64,000 nt of DNA. It comes from Maritalea mediterranea (GTDB lineage Bacteria; Pseudomonadota; Alphaproteobacteria; Rhizobiales; Devosiaceae). Location: NCBI RefSeq assembly GCF_021568695.1, contig NZ_JAKGTI010000003.1:212043-276042 (forward strand), given 5' to 3'. The translations under genes and the position numbers were made by a program. The first letter of the stretch is position 1, and each line of letters opens with the position of its first letter. Below, piece by piece: positions 9,649 through 16,523 of this stretch. Under the pieces are notes generated by a model. It saw only the letters and a program-made list of their open reading frames with translations. It ran no database searches and was not told the origin of the DNA.

Positions 9649-9671
9649 ATATTCTCCTTTTGAAGCAATAT
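9649..9671 (-). promoter_or_regulatory. ROSE-like RNA thermometer hairpin covering the hsp20 Shine-Dalgarno
   Basis: In the minus-sense transcript AUAUU-G-CUUC-AAAA-GGAG-AAUAU folds perfectly: AUAUU pairs with AAUAU, CUUC with GGAG (one U-G pair), and the single G of UUGCU is left out. The GGAG is the ribosome site of hsp20, three bases plus the AUAU away from the AUG. A UUGCU-type strand pairing with the SD with one irregular G is the hallmark of ROSE elements of rhizobial small heat-shock genes. Two more hairpins lie upstream in the leader (around 9681-9698 and 9717-9741), as in known multi-hairpin ROSE elements. Confidence 0.8.
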
Positions 9672-9742
9672 GAACGTTCAAGATCCCAATATGGGCATCT
9701 TTTCTAGCTTTTCCGTCAGCCCCCTTTTGGGCTGCTGACATT
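9672..9742 (-). promoter_or_regulatory. Upstream hairpins of the hsp20 leader (rest of the ROSE-type 5' UTR)
   Basis: Two stem-loops in the minus-sense leader: GAUGCCCA-UAU-UGGGAUC (stem with one bulged G) and GUCAGC...GCUGAC enclosing CCC-AAAA-GGG. A small palindrome GAACGTTC lies between them and the SD hairpin. ROSE elements usually carry such stable support hairpins ahead of the temperature-labile one; exact boundaries are my estimate. Confidence 0.6.
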
Positions 9743-9747
9743 TCATA

Positions 9748-9775
9748 ATTTGGGATCGATGTTCCGAATTTCAAG
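9748..9775 (-). promoter_or_regulatory. RpoH (sigma-32)-like heat-shock promoter of hsp20
   Basis: Minus strand CTTGAAA (9775-9769), 14-base spacer, CCCAAAT (9754-9748). This is close to the sigma-32 consensus CTTGAAA-N11-16-CCCATnT, one mismatch in the -10 part. It predicts a start near 9740 and a leader of about 95 bases that contains exactly the three hairpins described. Confidence 0.7.
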
Positions 9776-9940
9776 AGGGGCAATCAAAATTTCCAGCTAT
9801 GAATTTTGGTATATTTTTCAGATTATTAGAAGATGAACCGAAAATGAATGCCTGATTATAAGACGGTTCAGTTGCGTTCCTTTAGCTTGAGACTTGTGAG
9901 CCGCTAAACAGTCTGATCACGGCTTGCAACAACCTTAATC

Positions 9941-10020
9941 GGAACATCATCATCCGCCCCCCGCATGATGTTCCACCCCAATAAGCCAGCAATTTTTTAA
10001 ATTGCTGGCTTTATTGTTTT
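9941..10020 (+). ncRNA. Candidate intergenic small RNA with C-rich loop and strong terminator
   Basis: Two adjacent perfect hairpins on the plus strand with no gene in front. The first has a 10-bp stem GGAACATCAT/ATGATGTTCC (9941-9950 with 9965-9974) and a 14-base loop holding CCGCCCCCCGC. The second is a 12-bp stem AGCCAGCAATTT/AAATTGCTGGCT (9984-9995 with 9999-10010) followed by TTATTGTTTT, a good Rho-independent terminator. A C-rich exposed loop ahead of a terminator is the layout of several alphaproteobacterial trans-acting sRNAs that mask purine-rich ribosome sites. The 5' end is unknown; I could not find a convincing promoter. Confidence 0.5.
9984..10020 (+). terminator. Rho-independent terminator of an orphan plus-strand transcript
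   Basis: Perfect 12-bp stem with a three-base T loop and a following TTATTGTTTT. The minus strand lacks a U-tract after the stem, so it acts on plus-sense RNA. It ends 65 bases before the hydrolase gene at 10086. Confidence 0.7.
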
Positions 10021-10085
10021 CATCTTGCAACTGGTGCCCAATGCTTCCTAAATGAGAAAGCCGTTGACTGCGTTGCCGAGGAGAA

Positions 10086-11060
10086 ATGATGAACGCGCCC
10101 AATAAAGTGATGGGGCCAGAACTGGCCAATATCCCAAGCAATCCCATTCCGTCGGGCGCGCGGGCCGGTTTTTTCAAAACCCGGGACAAGGTGCAATTGC
10201 GCTATGCGCTTTGGCCGCGGCTGGGCAACAAAAACAAGGGCACCATCTGCCTGGTGCAGGGGCGCACGGAATATATCGAGAAATATTTCGAGACCATTTA
10301 TGATTTCCAGCAGCGAGGCTTTGCGGTGGCCACATTTGACTGGCGCGGGCAGGGCGGGTCTGACCGTTTGATCACTGATCCACAACTGGGGCATGTGGAA
10401 GATTTCGATGACTTTGTCACCGATTTGGTCAGCTTTCACGCCGACATTTTATTGCCAGACTGCCCGCCCCCTTATTATCTGGTGGGGCATTCGATGGGTG
10501 GGCTGGCCTCCCTGTTCGCCGCCACCCGCGATCGGTTGATGTTTGATCGGGTGTTTCTAAGTGCGCCAATGGTGGCATTGGATTTGGCGGTAAGCATTTC
10601 AACCGGCAAGAACCTGGTGCAATTGATGAAGTTTTTGGGCGCCGGGCATTTGCCGATGCAGCCCTGGAAATTTCCGCGGCCAAGCGCAAAAACCTTTCCT
10701 GGCAACGAACTGACCTCAGATCACGGACGCTATATGCGCATGGTCAAAACATTGGATCACAGACCCGATTTGTTGATCGGTGCCCCGACCGTCGGGTGGA
10801 CCGCGGCCAGTTTGGCCGCCATGGAGGAGGCAGGGGCCCCTGAGTTTGGCCAAAAGGTCAAGTTGCCCGTGTTGATGTTGGCCGCGGCGGATGACCGCGT
10901 GGTGTCCACATCGGCCATTGAACATCTTGGCATGAGCATGCGCACCGGGCGACATGCGGTGTTGCCAAATGCGCGGCACGAAATCTTTATGGAAAATGAT
11001 GGCATTCGGGCTCAGGCCTTTGCCGCCTTCGATGCCTTTATAACAGAACAGGGACGATAA
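10086..11060 (+). CDS. Alpha/beta hydrolase, lysophospholipase (PldB-like) family
   Basis: 324 residues. VQGRTEYIEKYFETIYDFQQ and FDWRGQGGSDR are characteristic of the Hydrolase_4/PldB group that hydrolyses lysophospholipids or monoacylglycerols. The nucleophile elbow is GHSMGG with Ser136; the acid is likely Asp in LAAADDRVV and the base His in NARHEIFME. No signal peptide is apparent, so it acts in the cytoplasm or at the inner membrane face. The start has GAGGAGA ahead (GCCGAGGAGAAATG). Its stop codon overlaps the next start by one base (TAATG), so the glycolipid-binding gene is translationally coupled. Substrate unproven. Confidence 0.85.
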   Translation: MMNAPNKVMGPELANIPSNPIPSGARAGFFKTRDKVQLRYALWPRLGNKNKGTICLVQGRTEYIEKYFETIYDFQQRGFAVATFDWRGQGGSDRLITDPQLGHVEDFDDFVTDLVSFHADILLPDCPPPYYLVGHSMGGLASLFAATRDRLMFDRVFLSAPMVALDLAVSISTGKNLVQLMKFLGAGHLPMQPWKFPRPSAKTFPGNELTSDHGRYMRMVKTLDHRPDLLIGAPTVGWTAASLAAMEEAGAPEFGQKVKLPVLMLAAADDRVVSTSAIEHLGMSMRTGRHAVLPNARHEIFMENDGIRAQAFAAFDAFITEQGR

Positions 11061-11611
11061 TGAGCACCCATCACCACCAGATTCGTTGGCGTAATCTTGA
11101 AACTGAGGGGCTGGAACTGGTGCGGGTCGATATTACCCCCTCGCTAATTGATGTGACCGGGCGGGTGATCAGCACGGCGGACAAAAGAGATTTCGCCTTG
11201 GATTATGCACTGGAACTGGATGTGGATTGGCAGTTGCTGCGTGCCGATTTGCGGCTGATTGATGGGCACAGCCTTTCACTGCGCCGCTCGGATGCGGGCC
11301 ATTGGCTGAATGGTCATGAGGTGAAAATGCCAGCGCTGGATGGCGCGGTGGATATTGATATTTTCGCCACGCCCTTCACCAACAGCTTGCCGATCAATCG
11401 GCTGAAACTGGCCGAGGGCGATAAAGCTCAAACGGAAGTGATCTATATAGCTGATTTGGAGCTAACGCCCACCATGGTGCAGCAAAACTATGCCTGCACC
11501 GGCCCGCAACACTATGATTATGAAAGCCTGACCACCGGTTTTAAAACTGCATTTGACGTCGACGAGAATGGTTATGTGCGCGACTATCCCGACTTGTTTG
11601 AACGACTCTAG
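11060..11611 (+). CDS. Putative glycolipid-binding protein (DUF1089 / PF06475-like)
   Basis: 183 residues beginning IRWRNLETEGLELVRVD and containing YALELDVDWQLLRADL and NYACTGPQHYDYE, matching the putative glycolipid-binding family first noted in Pseudomonas, a beta-sheet fold with a basic groove. No signal peptide or membrane segment. It overlaps the lysophospholipase-like gene by one base, so both are made together; a joint role in lipid handling fits but is inference. Confidence 0.75.
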   Translation: MSTHHHQIRWRNLETEGLELVRVDITPSLIDVTGRVISTADKRDFALDYALELDVDWQLLRADLRLIDGHSLSLRRSDAGHWLNGHEVKMPALDGAVDIDIFATPFTNSLPINRLKLAEGDKAQTEVIYIADLELTPTMVQQNYACTGPQHYDYESLTTGFKTAFDVDENGYVRDYPDLFERL

Positions 11612-12429
11612 TCGGTGGCATGCGGCGCCAGATATTTGATCGCTTGGTCGTAAATTTGTTTGTTGGCGGCGGCGATGACTTGTCCGCCTGACACCGCCGA
11701 CTTTCCTGACCAGGTGGTGACAATGCCGCCAGCTTCTTCGATCAGTGGGATCATGGCCGCGATATCAACATCTTTCAGACCTTCTTCCACCACCAGCTCA
11801 CCGTGACCTGCAGCGAGCATGGCATAGCCGTAGCAATCCAGACCATAACGGGCCAGTTTCACATCAGCCTCCAGCTTATCATAGGCCTGACCGGTTGTTT
11901 CAGACAAAAAGATGCGCGGCGAGGTGGTGAACATACGGGCATCGCCCAATTCGCTCACCTGGCTGGTTTGCAGGTCCGCCAATTCTGTGCCGCGCTCGAC
12001 CACCGCGCCCTCACCGCGAATGGCGATAAAATTTTCGCCGATATGGGGCTGGCTCATTAACCCGGCGATGGGCACTTGTTTGTGGGTTAGCGCGATCAAG
12101 GTGCCCCAAACGGGCAAGCCGGAAATGAAGGCGCGGGTGCCGTCAATCGGGTCGATGACCCAGTTAAACGGGCTATCGCTTTCCTGATTGGCGAGTTCTT
12201 CGCCAGAAATGCCGTGATTCGGAAAATATTTGTTGATGATGGCGCGAATGGCCATCTCTGCCTGTTTGTCGGCTTCGGTGACGGGGTCAAAGCCTTGGTT
12301 GAGTTTATTTTCAATGGCGATGCTGGTGCGGAAAAAAGCTGTGGTGATCGTGGCAGCGGCGCCCGCAGCCTCCCGTAATAGATCATTGATTTCACTTGTC
12401 TTTATTTCATTTTTCCAGTCTGAATTCAT
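11608..12429 (-). CDS. Inositol monophosphatase family phosphatase, HisN-like (histidinol-phosphatase)
   Basis: 273 residues. Mg-dependent phosphomonoesterase. Metal ligands are visible as GEE (residues 76-78) and WVIDPIDGTRAF with Asp93 and Asp96, and the C-terminal LKDVDIAAMIPLIEEAGG carries the third Asp. The exact word FISGLPVWGTLIAL and the short insertion pattern fit the HisN branch that serves as histidinol-phosphatase in many alphaproteobacteria better than general SuhB, but substrate cannot be proven from sequence. Its 3' end overlaps the convergent glycolipid-binding gene by four bases. A suhB/mmgR-like RNA candidate is divergently encoded upstream. Confidence 0.8.
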   Translation of the reverse strand: MNSDWKNEIKTSEINDLLREAAGAAATITTAFFRTSIAIENKLNQGFDPVTEADKQAEMAIRAIINKYFPNHGISGEELANQESDSPFNWVIDPIDGTRAFISGLPVWGTLIALTHKQVPIAGLMSQPHIGENFIAIRGEGAVVERGTELADLQTSQVSELGDARMFTTSPRIFLSETTGQAYDKLEADVKLARYGLDCYGYAMLAAGHGELVVEEGLKDVDIAAMIPLIEEAGGIVTTWSGKSAVSGGQVIAAANKQIYDQAIKYLAPHATD

Positions 12430-12512
12430 CAGAATTTATCGCCCTTTATTTGGTCGTGTCTCAGAAAAATACAATTGTTAATAAATTGTACACTTTTTGA
12501 ACTTAGCTTTGA

Positions 12513-12541
12513 TTGTGAGACAACTTGTATTAGTCTAGTAT
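12513..12541 (+). promoter_or_regulatory. Candidate sigma-70 promoter of the 12.55 kb small RNA
   Basis: TTGTGA (12513-12518), 17-base spacer, TAGTAT (12536-12541). Each box matches the consensus in four of six positions and the spacing is ideal. It predicts a start near 12548. Confidence 0.4.
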
Positions 12542-12547
12542 TCTAAA

Positions 12548-12693
12548 CAATGCCTGTTGGATCGCTTGCAGTTCTGGGTATTCAGTTCACTCCAGTAAGT
12601 GCATGATGCATTAGCGGCTCACCTGATCTGACAGCATCGAGCTGCTGACGTTTCCTCCCTTGACTTTGGGCCGCTTAGGGCGGCCCCCTTTTT
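12548..12693 (+). ncRNA. Small RNA candidate, suhB/mmgR (alpha-r8)-like
   Basis: A plus-sense transcript unit with no ORF, divergent from the inositol-monophosphatase gene. It has a hairpin CAGCA-TCGAGC-TGCTG (12633-12648), a single-stranded linker ending TTTCCTCCCTTGACTTT, and a terminator GGGCCGC/GCGGCCC with CCTTTTT. The suhB motif (MmgR) of alphaproteobacteria is known as a terminator-ended RNA lying beside and antisense to a SuhB-family gene, and the neighbourhood here (phosphatase, N-formylglutamate amidohydrolase, CpdR) agrees. The assignment rests on memory of the motif and on synteny; the mature RNA may be only the last 75-80 bases. Confidence 0.55.
12668..12693 (+). terminator. Rho-independent terminator of the suhB/mmgR-like RNA
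   Basis: Seven-base GC stem GGGCCGC (12668-12674) with GCGGCCC (12680-12686), five-base loop, then CCTTTTT. No gene precedes it on this strand, which is the main evidence for the RNA gene. Confidence 0.75.
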
Positions 12694-12720
12694 CGAGATA
12701 GACTTGAATCTATGCTGGAT

Positions 12721-13602
12721 TTATTCGGCGGCGAGCTGTTGATCAAGCAATTCGGTGAGATCAAGGCGCGCATAGAGCGCAATCAACTTTTGTAATATCG
12801 CCTGAATAGACGAAAAATTACTGGTTTTTTCCAAGGTGGCTTCGTTCATATATAGATGTCGGCCGATCTCAATCTGTAATGCGTGCACATTGTTGTGGGG
12901 CTGGCCATAAGCTTTGGTGATGAAGCCGCCTGCATATGGCCGGTTACGCGCCACTTTCAAGCCGGCGGTGGTAAATAAGGTGTCGGTCAATTCCACCAGA
13001 ATGGGATGACAGGCGCTGCCATGGCGATCACCCAACACAATGTCTGGTGCATTGGCATTGCCGGATTTGTCCAGATTGGGCATGGAATGACAATCGATCA
13101 GCACAGCCATGCCGAACCGGTTCAGGGTTTGGGTCAACAGGGTCTGCAACGTGTTGTGATATGGTTTGTAAATGCCTTCGATGCGCATCAAAGCGTCGTC
13201 ATGGCTCAGCTTGTCGCGGTAGATGGGTTTGCGCTCCGCGACAATTTTGGCGATTGTGCCGAGGCCCGCGGCAACGCGGGGGGAGGCCGTGTTGTAGTTG
13301 GGTTTGAGCGGGTCGCGAAACATTTTCGGGTCCAGCTCATAAGGTTCCCGATTCACATCCAGATAAGCGCGGGGAAAGTGGGCCCGCAACATCAGCGCTC
13401 CCATATGGGGTGCGCGCTCGAATAATTCATCTACATAAGCATCTTCGGACTGGCGGATCGATAGATTGTCGAGCCGGGTCATGTCCAAAAAACGTTGCGG
13501 ATAGTCGCGGCCAGAATGGGCCGAATTGAAAACGAAGGGCATGCGTTGTAGGCGCGGCCGAATGGTTTCAAATGCCGGCCGGTCGGCAAAATCTGAGTTC
13601 AA
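12721..13602 (-). CDS. N-formylglutamate amidohydrolase family protein
   Basis: 293 residues. The family releases formate from N-formyl-L-glutamate (HutG-type) or related N-formyl compounds. Visible: FVFNSAHSGRDYP near the N-terminus, SEDAYVDELFERAP, LDVNREPYELDP and VLIDCHSMPN, with the His/Asp/Glu residues used for metal binding. No hut genes are adjacent, so histidine breakdown is not implied. In Hyphomicrobiales this gene commonly sits head-to-head or in line with cpdR, as here (divergent, 280 bases apart). Function beyond the family is unproven. Confidence 0.85.
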   Translation of the reverse strand: MNSDFADRPAFETIRPRLQRMPFVFNSAHSGRDYPQRFLDMTRLDNLSIRQSEDAYVDELFERAPHMGALMLRAHFPRAYLDVNREPYELDPKMFRDPLKPNYNTASPRVAAGLGTIAKIVAERKPIYRDKLSHDDALMRIEGIYKPYHNTLQTLLTQTLNRFGMAVLIDCHSMPNLDKSGNANAPDIVLGDRHGSACHPILVELTDTLFTTAGLKVARNRPYAGGFITKAYGQPHNNVHALQIEIGRHLYMNEATLEKTSNFSSIQAILQKLIALYARLDLTELLDQQLAAE

Positions 13603-13882
13603 ACCATTCTCCCTTCATGTCCAAACACGCCATGGCGACAAGCCAGATCTTTGTTGCTCATGGCATCAACCTTCTCCGCCCAGCAGCACAGGTGAGCAGA
13701 TATAGTTACATTGTTTGCATAGTGTGCCCAAAATAAGATGAAAAATCCAGAGCAACTTATTGTTTAAGAAAACGATATAGCAGCGTTTTGTGAAACAGGC
13801 ATAATTGTTTTTAAGCCTTGATAGGGGCTGGAAATCGGGGCAAAATCGCGAATCAGTGCAATCGGGTTAGGGGACCACTCAA

Positions 13883-14242
13883 ATGCGTCGCATTTTGCTT
13901 GCCGAAGATGACAATGACATGCGTAAGTTTTTGACGCGTGCGCTTTCTAGTGCAGGATATGACGTGGTGGCTTTCGACAATGGTCGTTCAGCTTATGAAA
14001 AGCTGCGCGAAGAGCCCTTTACCCTGCTTCTCTCTGATATTGTGATGCCTGAGATGGACGGCATTGAGCTTGCCCGTCGGGCCACAGAGCTGGACCCGGA
14101 TTTGAAAGTGATGTTTATCACCGGTTTTGCCGCGGTCGCGCTGAACCCGGACAGCGAAGCGCCGAAAGATGCGTCTGTGCTGTCCAAGCCGTTTCACTTG
14201 AAAGACCTGGTCGACGAAGTTGAACGGCTATTGGCTGCCTGA
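13883..14242 (+). CDS. cpdR: Single-domain response regulator CpdR
   Basis: 119 residues, a stand-alone receiver. The acid pocket is Asp9/Asp10, the phospho-acceptor Asp52 in LLLSDIVMPEMDG, the switch Thr80 in MFITGFAA and Lys102 in SKPF. The sequence GFAAVALNPDSEAPKDASVLSKPFHLKDLV is the CpdR signature. In Caulobacter and rhizobia unphosphorylated CpdR recruits ClpXP to the cell pole and primes destruction of cell-cycle proteins; phosphate comes from the CckA-ChpT relay, which is not in this window. GGGGACC lies before the ATG. Confidence 0.9.
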   Translation: MRRILLAEDDNDMRKFLTRALSSAGYDVVAFDNGRSAYEKLREEPFTLLLSDIVMPEMDGIELARRATELDPDLKVMFITGFAAVALNPDSEAPKDASVLSKPFHLKDLVDEVERLLAA

Positions 14243-14245
14243 CCT

Positions 14246-15205
14246 TTAGATTTTACCCTCAAAATAGGCGCTGATGCGCTGGTGCATCGGGGCCATATCC
14301 GTCTCTGATGGCATATGTGCGCTTTGTTCCAGTATTTCAGTGTGGGCCATGGGCAGTGCTTGTTGGGCGTTGGCCAGCGTGGGCTTATGAGGAAACACAA
14401 AATCCTGTTGGGCGAAGATGGCAAAAGTGGGGGTGACATTTGCCTCAAAGTCCCCCGGTTTAAAGGGCCCGGCCGGCCGATGGCGCCAAAATTCAGTGTA
14501 GCGGATCACGGCGTCAAAATAGTCAAGATTATCTGGCGTCAGGCTGCGCGAAAGCGGTCTGGCAATGTGTTTAAGCCATGCCGTGCTGATTTGCTGATCA
14601 TCGTGAAAGGGCCAATAGCGATAGGTGAGCCAGTTGGCGGCCAGTCCCACATAGAGCTTGAGGTAGGGCAAGTTGGGGGTTAACCCCGCAGGCACCACCA
14701 GTGCTTGCTTGCCAATGCGCTCCGGGGCCAGTGCGGTCATTTCCAAAGCGATGGAGCCACCAAAACTGGCGGACGCCATGCCCGCTTTGTCAATGCCCAA
14801 CTGATCCAATACTTCAAATCCCCATCGGCCATAGGCGCCTCTTCTGGATGGAAAGGGCCGGTCTTCAGAATGGCCGGGCTGGCCAATCAGGTCGGGCGCG
14901 ATCAGTAAATGGGTCTTTTGCAGATTGGCAAAAAAATCCAACATCATCGGTCCGGCAATGGACATGCCGGGCAAAATAAAGAGTGGGGGTGCGTCCGGGT
15001 GTCCTGCAATAGACAAAAAGGTCTGGCCAAACGAGGTGGGCACCATTTTGTGGCGCACGGGGAAGGCGAGATCGTCGATCGATTTTTGATATAACGCCCA
15101 GAGGCGCGCGCGTCCCTTGTGTGAGCGATAGACCGATTTGCGCGGCAGCGGTTTGGCCGGGTCGGCCAGTCGGAGCAATGCCTTATCGCTGGCGAGGTGG
15201 TTCAT
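14246..15205 (-). CDS. Alpha/beta hydrolase
   Basis: 319 residues from the ATG at 15205, which overlaps the desaturase stop as ATGA; the frame is open five codons further but that start is less likely. The fold is shown by FILPGMSIAGPMM (oxyanion loop), LIAPDLIGQPGHSEDRP and a nucleophile segment AGMASASFGGSIALEM with Ser147 in a SxSxGG variant of the usual GxSxG. A C-terminal AIFAQQDFVFPHK gives the acid and a late His in LEQSAHMPSETD the base. Translational coupling to a fatty-acid desaturase points to lipid or acyl-ester metabolism; substrate unknown. Confidence 0.75.
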   Translation of the reverse strand: MNHLASDKALLRLADPAKPLPRKSVYRSHKGRARLWALYQKSIDDLAFPVRHKMVPTSFGQTFLSIAGHPDAPPLFILPGMSIAGPMMLDFFANLQKTHLLIAPDLIGQPGHSEDRPFPSRRGAYGRWGFEVLDQLGIDKAGMASASFGGSIALEMTALAPERIGKQALVVPAGLTPNLPYLKLYVGLAANWLTYRYWPFHDDQQISTAWLKHIARPLSRSLTPDNLDYFDAVIRYTEFWRHRPAGPFKPGDFEANVTPTFAIFAQQDFVFPHKPTLANAQQALPMAHTEILEQSAHMPSETDMAPMHQRISAYFEGKI

Positions 15206-16065
15206 CGCTCTTTGCTCCACGGATCAATAATGGTGATTTTCACGCCATCAGCCTTGAGGCTTTCACGGGCCTCATTAAAAAGCGTTTCGTGGGTAAATGA
15301 AGGCAGACGCGGATATTCGTGATGCAGGAAGTGGTGATTGTTCATCCAAAAGAAGGGACAAATGACCCATTCCCAAAGACGTTCACCATGGATAATGCGC
15401 GTGGTACGGGCCCGGTCCGGGCTCTGTTCTGCATCATGCAAGAGGCGATGAGATGTGGAAATAATGGCGGAGGCCAACGAGGCCGGCCCAAGCCAGAGGA
15501 AAAAGGTTTCCACCGGTGCAATGATCAGCAGGCTGATCAGCACCATGATTTGCACGCTGATCCGGGCATAAGCTCCGATAATGAAATTGGGGTGCAGTTC
15601 ACCATTGCGCGCCGCTTTGATAAACAGGCGCAAATAATGCAGCGGCACAAATAGCGCCAGCAAAAAACCGGTGGGTACGGAGAAGCGCTGCATCCAATAA
15701 TCGGGATCGAGCGCCGGGTTATTGGTGTTGGAGTGGTGGCGCAAATGCAAAAATTTGAAGGTAGGAAAATCATAAAGCAGCATTAGCGAATGGGCCGTGC
15801 CAACCATCTGATCCAGCCATTGGTGGCGCCCCCCACCAGATATGGTTTTGTGTGACGCCTCATGCGCCAGGGCAAAACTGACATGAATACATAAAAAGCT
15901 GACCAGGGTGGCGGCCCATAGGGGCCAGGGACCAAAGAGTGTGGCGGCCAGATTGGCCAAAAACAGGGAGACCACCAGCAGGGAGACCAGCAGCGTGGGC
16001 CAGGCGACTTTGCCATGATGCGCCTTTAAAATCTCTCGCGCCAATTGTCTATGGTTGGCAGACAT
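15202..16065 (-). CDS. Membrane fatty acid desaturase
   Basis: 287 residues, an integral-membrane di-iron enzyme that introduces a double bond into acyl chains. All three histidine boxes are present: HEASH at 68-72, HLRHH at 107-111 and HHFLHH near 248, with NNHHFLHHEYP typical of the family. Four hydrophobic spans are seen (about 22-45, 50-68, 130-150, 170-195). First gene of a two-gene operon with the hydrolase at 14246. Whether it acts on phospholipid acyl chains or on a carotenoid or sphingolipid-type substrate cannot be told. Confidence 0.87.
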   Translation of the reverse strand: MSANHRQLAREILKAHHGKVAWPTLLVSLLVVSLFLANLAATLFGPWPLWAATLVSFLCIHVSFALAHEASHKTISGGGRHQWLDQMVGTAHSLMLLYDFPTFKFLHLRHHSNTNNPALDPDYWMQRFSVPTGFLLALFVPLHYLRLFIKAARNGELHPNFIIGAYARISVQIMVLISLLIIAPVETFFLWLGPASLASAIISTSHRLLHDAEQSPDRARTTRIIHGERLWEWVICPFFWMNNHHFLHHEYPRLPSFTHETLFNEARESLKADGVKITIIDPWSKER

Positions 16066-16151
16066 GAATTACCCAAACCCTTCATCTGTTCGTCAGTATG
16101 CAAGTCTATGAATTGTCTGTCCAGTTCTAGATATTAGGTCATATTTACCAA

Positions 16152-16188
16152 TTGACCTATTGACCATCATATGGATTTTATGGTCTAT
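16152..16188 (+). promoter_or_regulatory. Possible promoter region of tRNA-Val
   Basis: Two overlapping-phase TTGACC boxes (16152-16157, 16160-16165) lie upstream of AT-rich TTTTAT/TCTATC candidates. The region also contains the inverted pair GACCAT...ATGGTC. Boxes are weak, so the assignment is tentative. Confidence 0.3.
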
Positions 16189-16229
16189 CAGCGACGCACC
16201 GATTTTATTGGTCGGTCCGCACCAAGAAT

Positions 16230-16304
16230 GGGCGTGTAGCTCAGCGGGAGAGCACTACGTTGACATCGTAGGGGTCACTGGTTCAATCCCAGTCACGCCC
16301 ACCA
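16230..16304 (+). tRNA. tRNA-Val (anticodon GAC)
   Basis: 75 bases including an encoded CCA. Acceptor GGGCGTG/CACGCCC, D arm GCTC/GAGC, anticodon arm CTACG-TTGACAT-CGTAG, variable GGGTC, T arm ACTGG-TTCAATC-CCAGT. All stems are fully paired. The anticodon GAC reads GUC and GUU valine codons. Confidence 0.97.
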
Positions 16305-16523
16305 TTCTTACCCCTTCTTTTTCATATCTGTTCTGATGGGGTAATTTTTGCGCAAGCACCTACCTTAAAATTACATAGCGTCTCTATGATTGAGTTGACA
16401 TAAGCTATTGTTATATAAGAAATTTATTGTCACAAAACTTTCATCAAACGTTAGGAAATTGGCGAGAATTCGAGACCACTATCGCGCACAAATATCTCCG
16501 TTGCACGATAGGTTGTGTCCGCT

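Noticed and set aside
9646..9783. N-terminal extension of Hsp20 to 9783
   Set aside because: The extra 46 codons coincide with the structured leader and promoter; the ATG at 9645 has a strong ribosome site and the family N-terminus.
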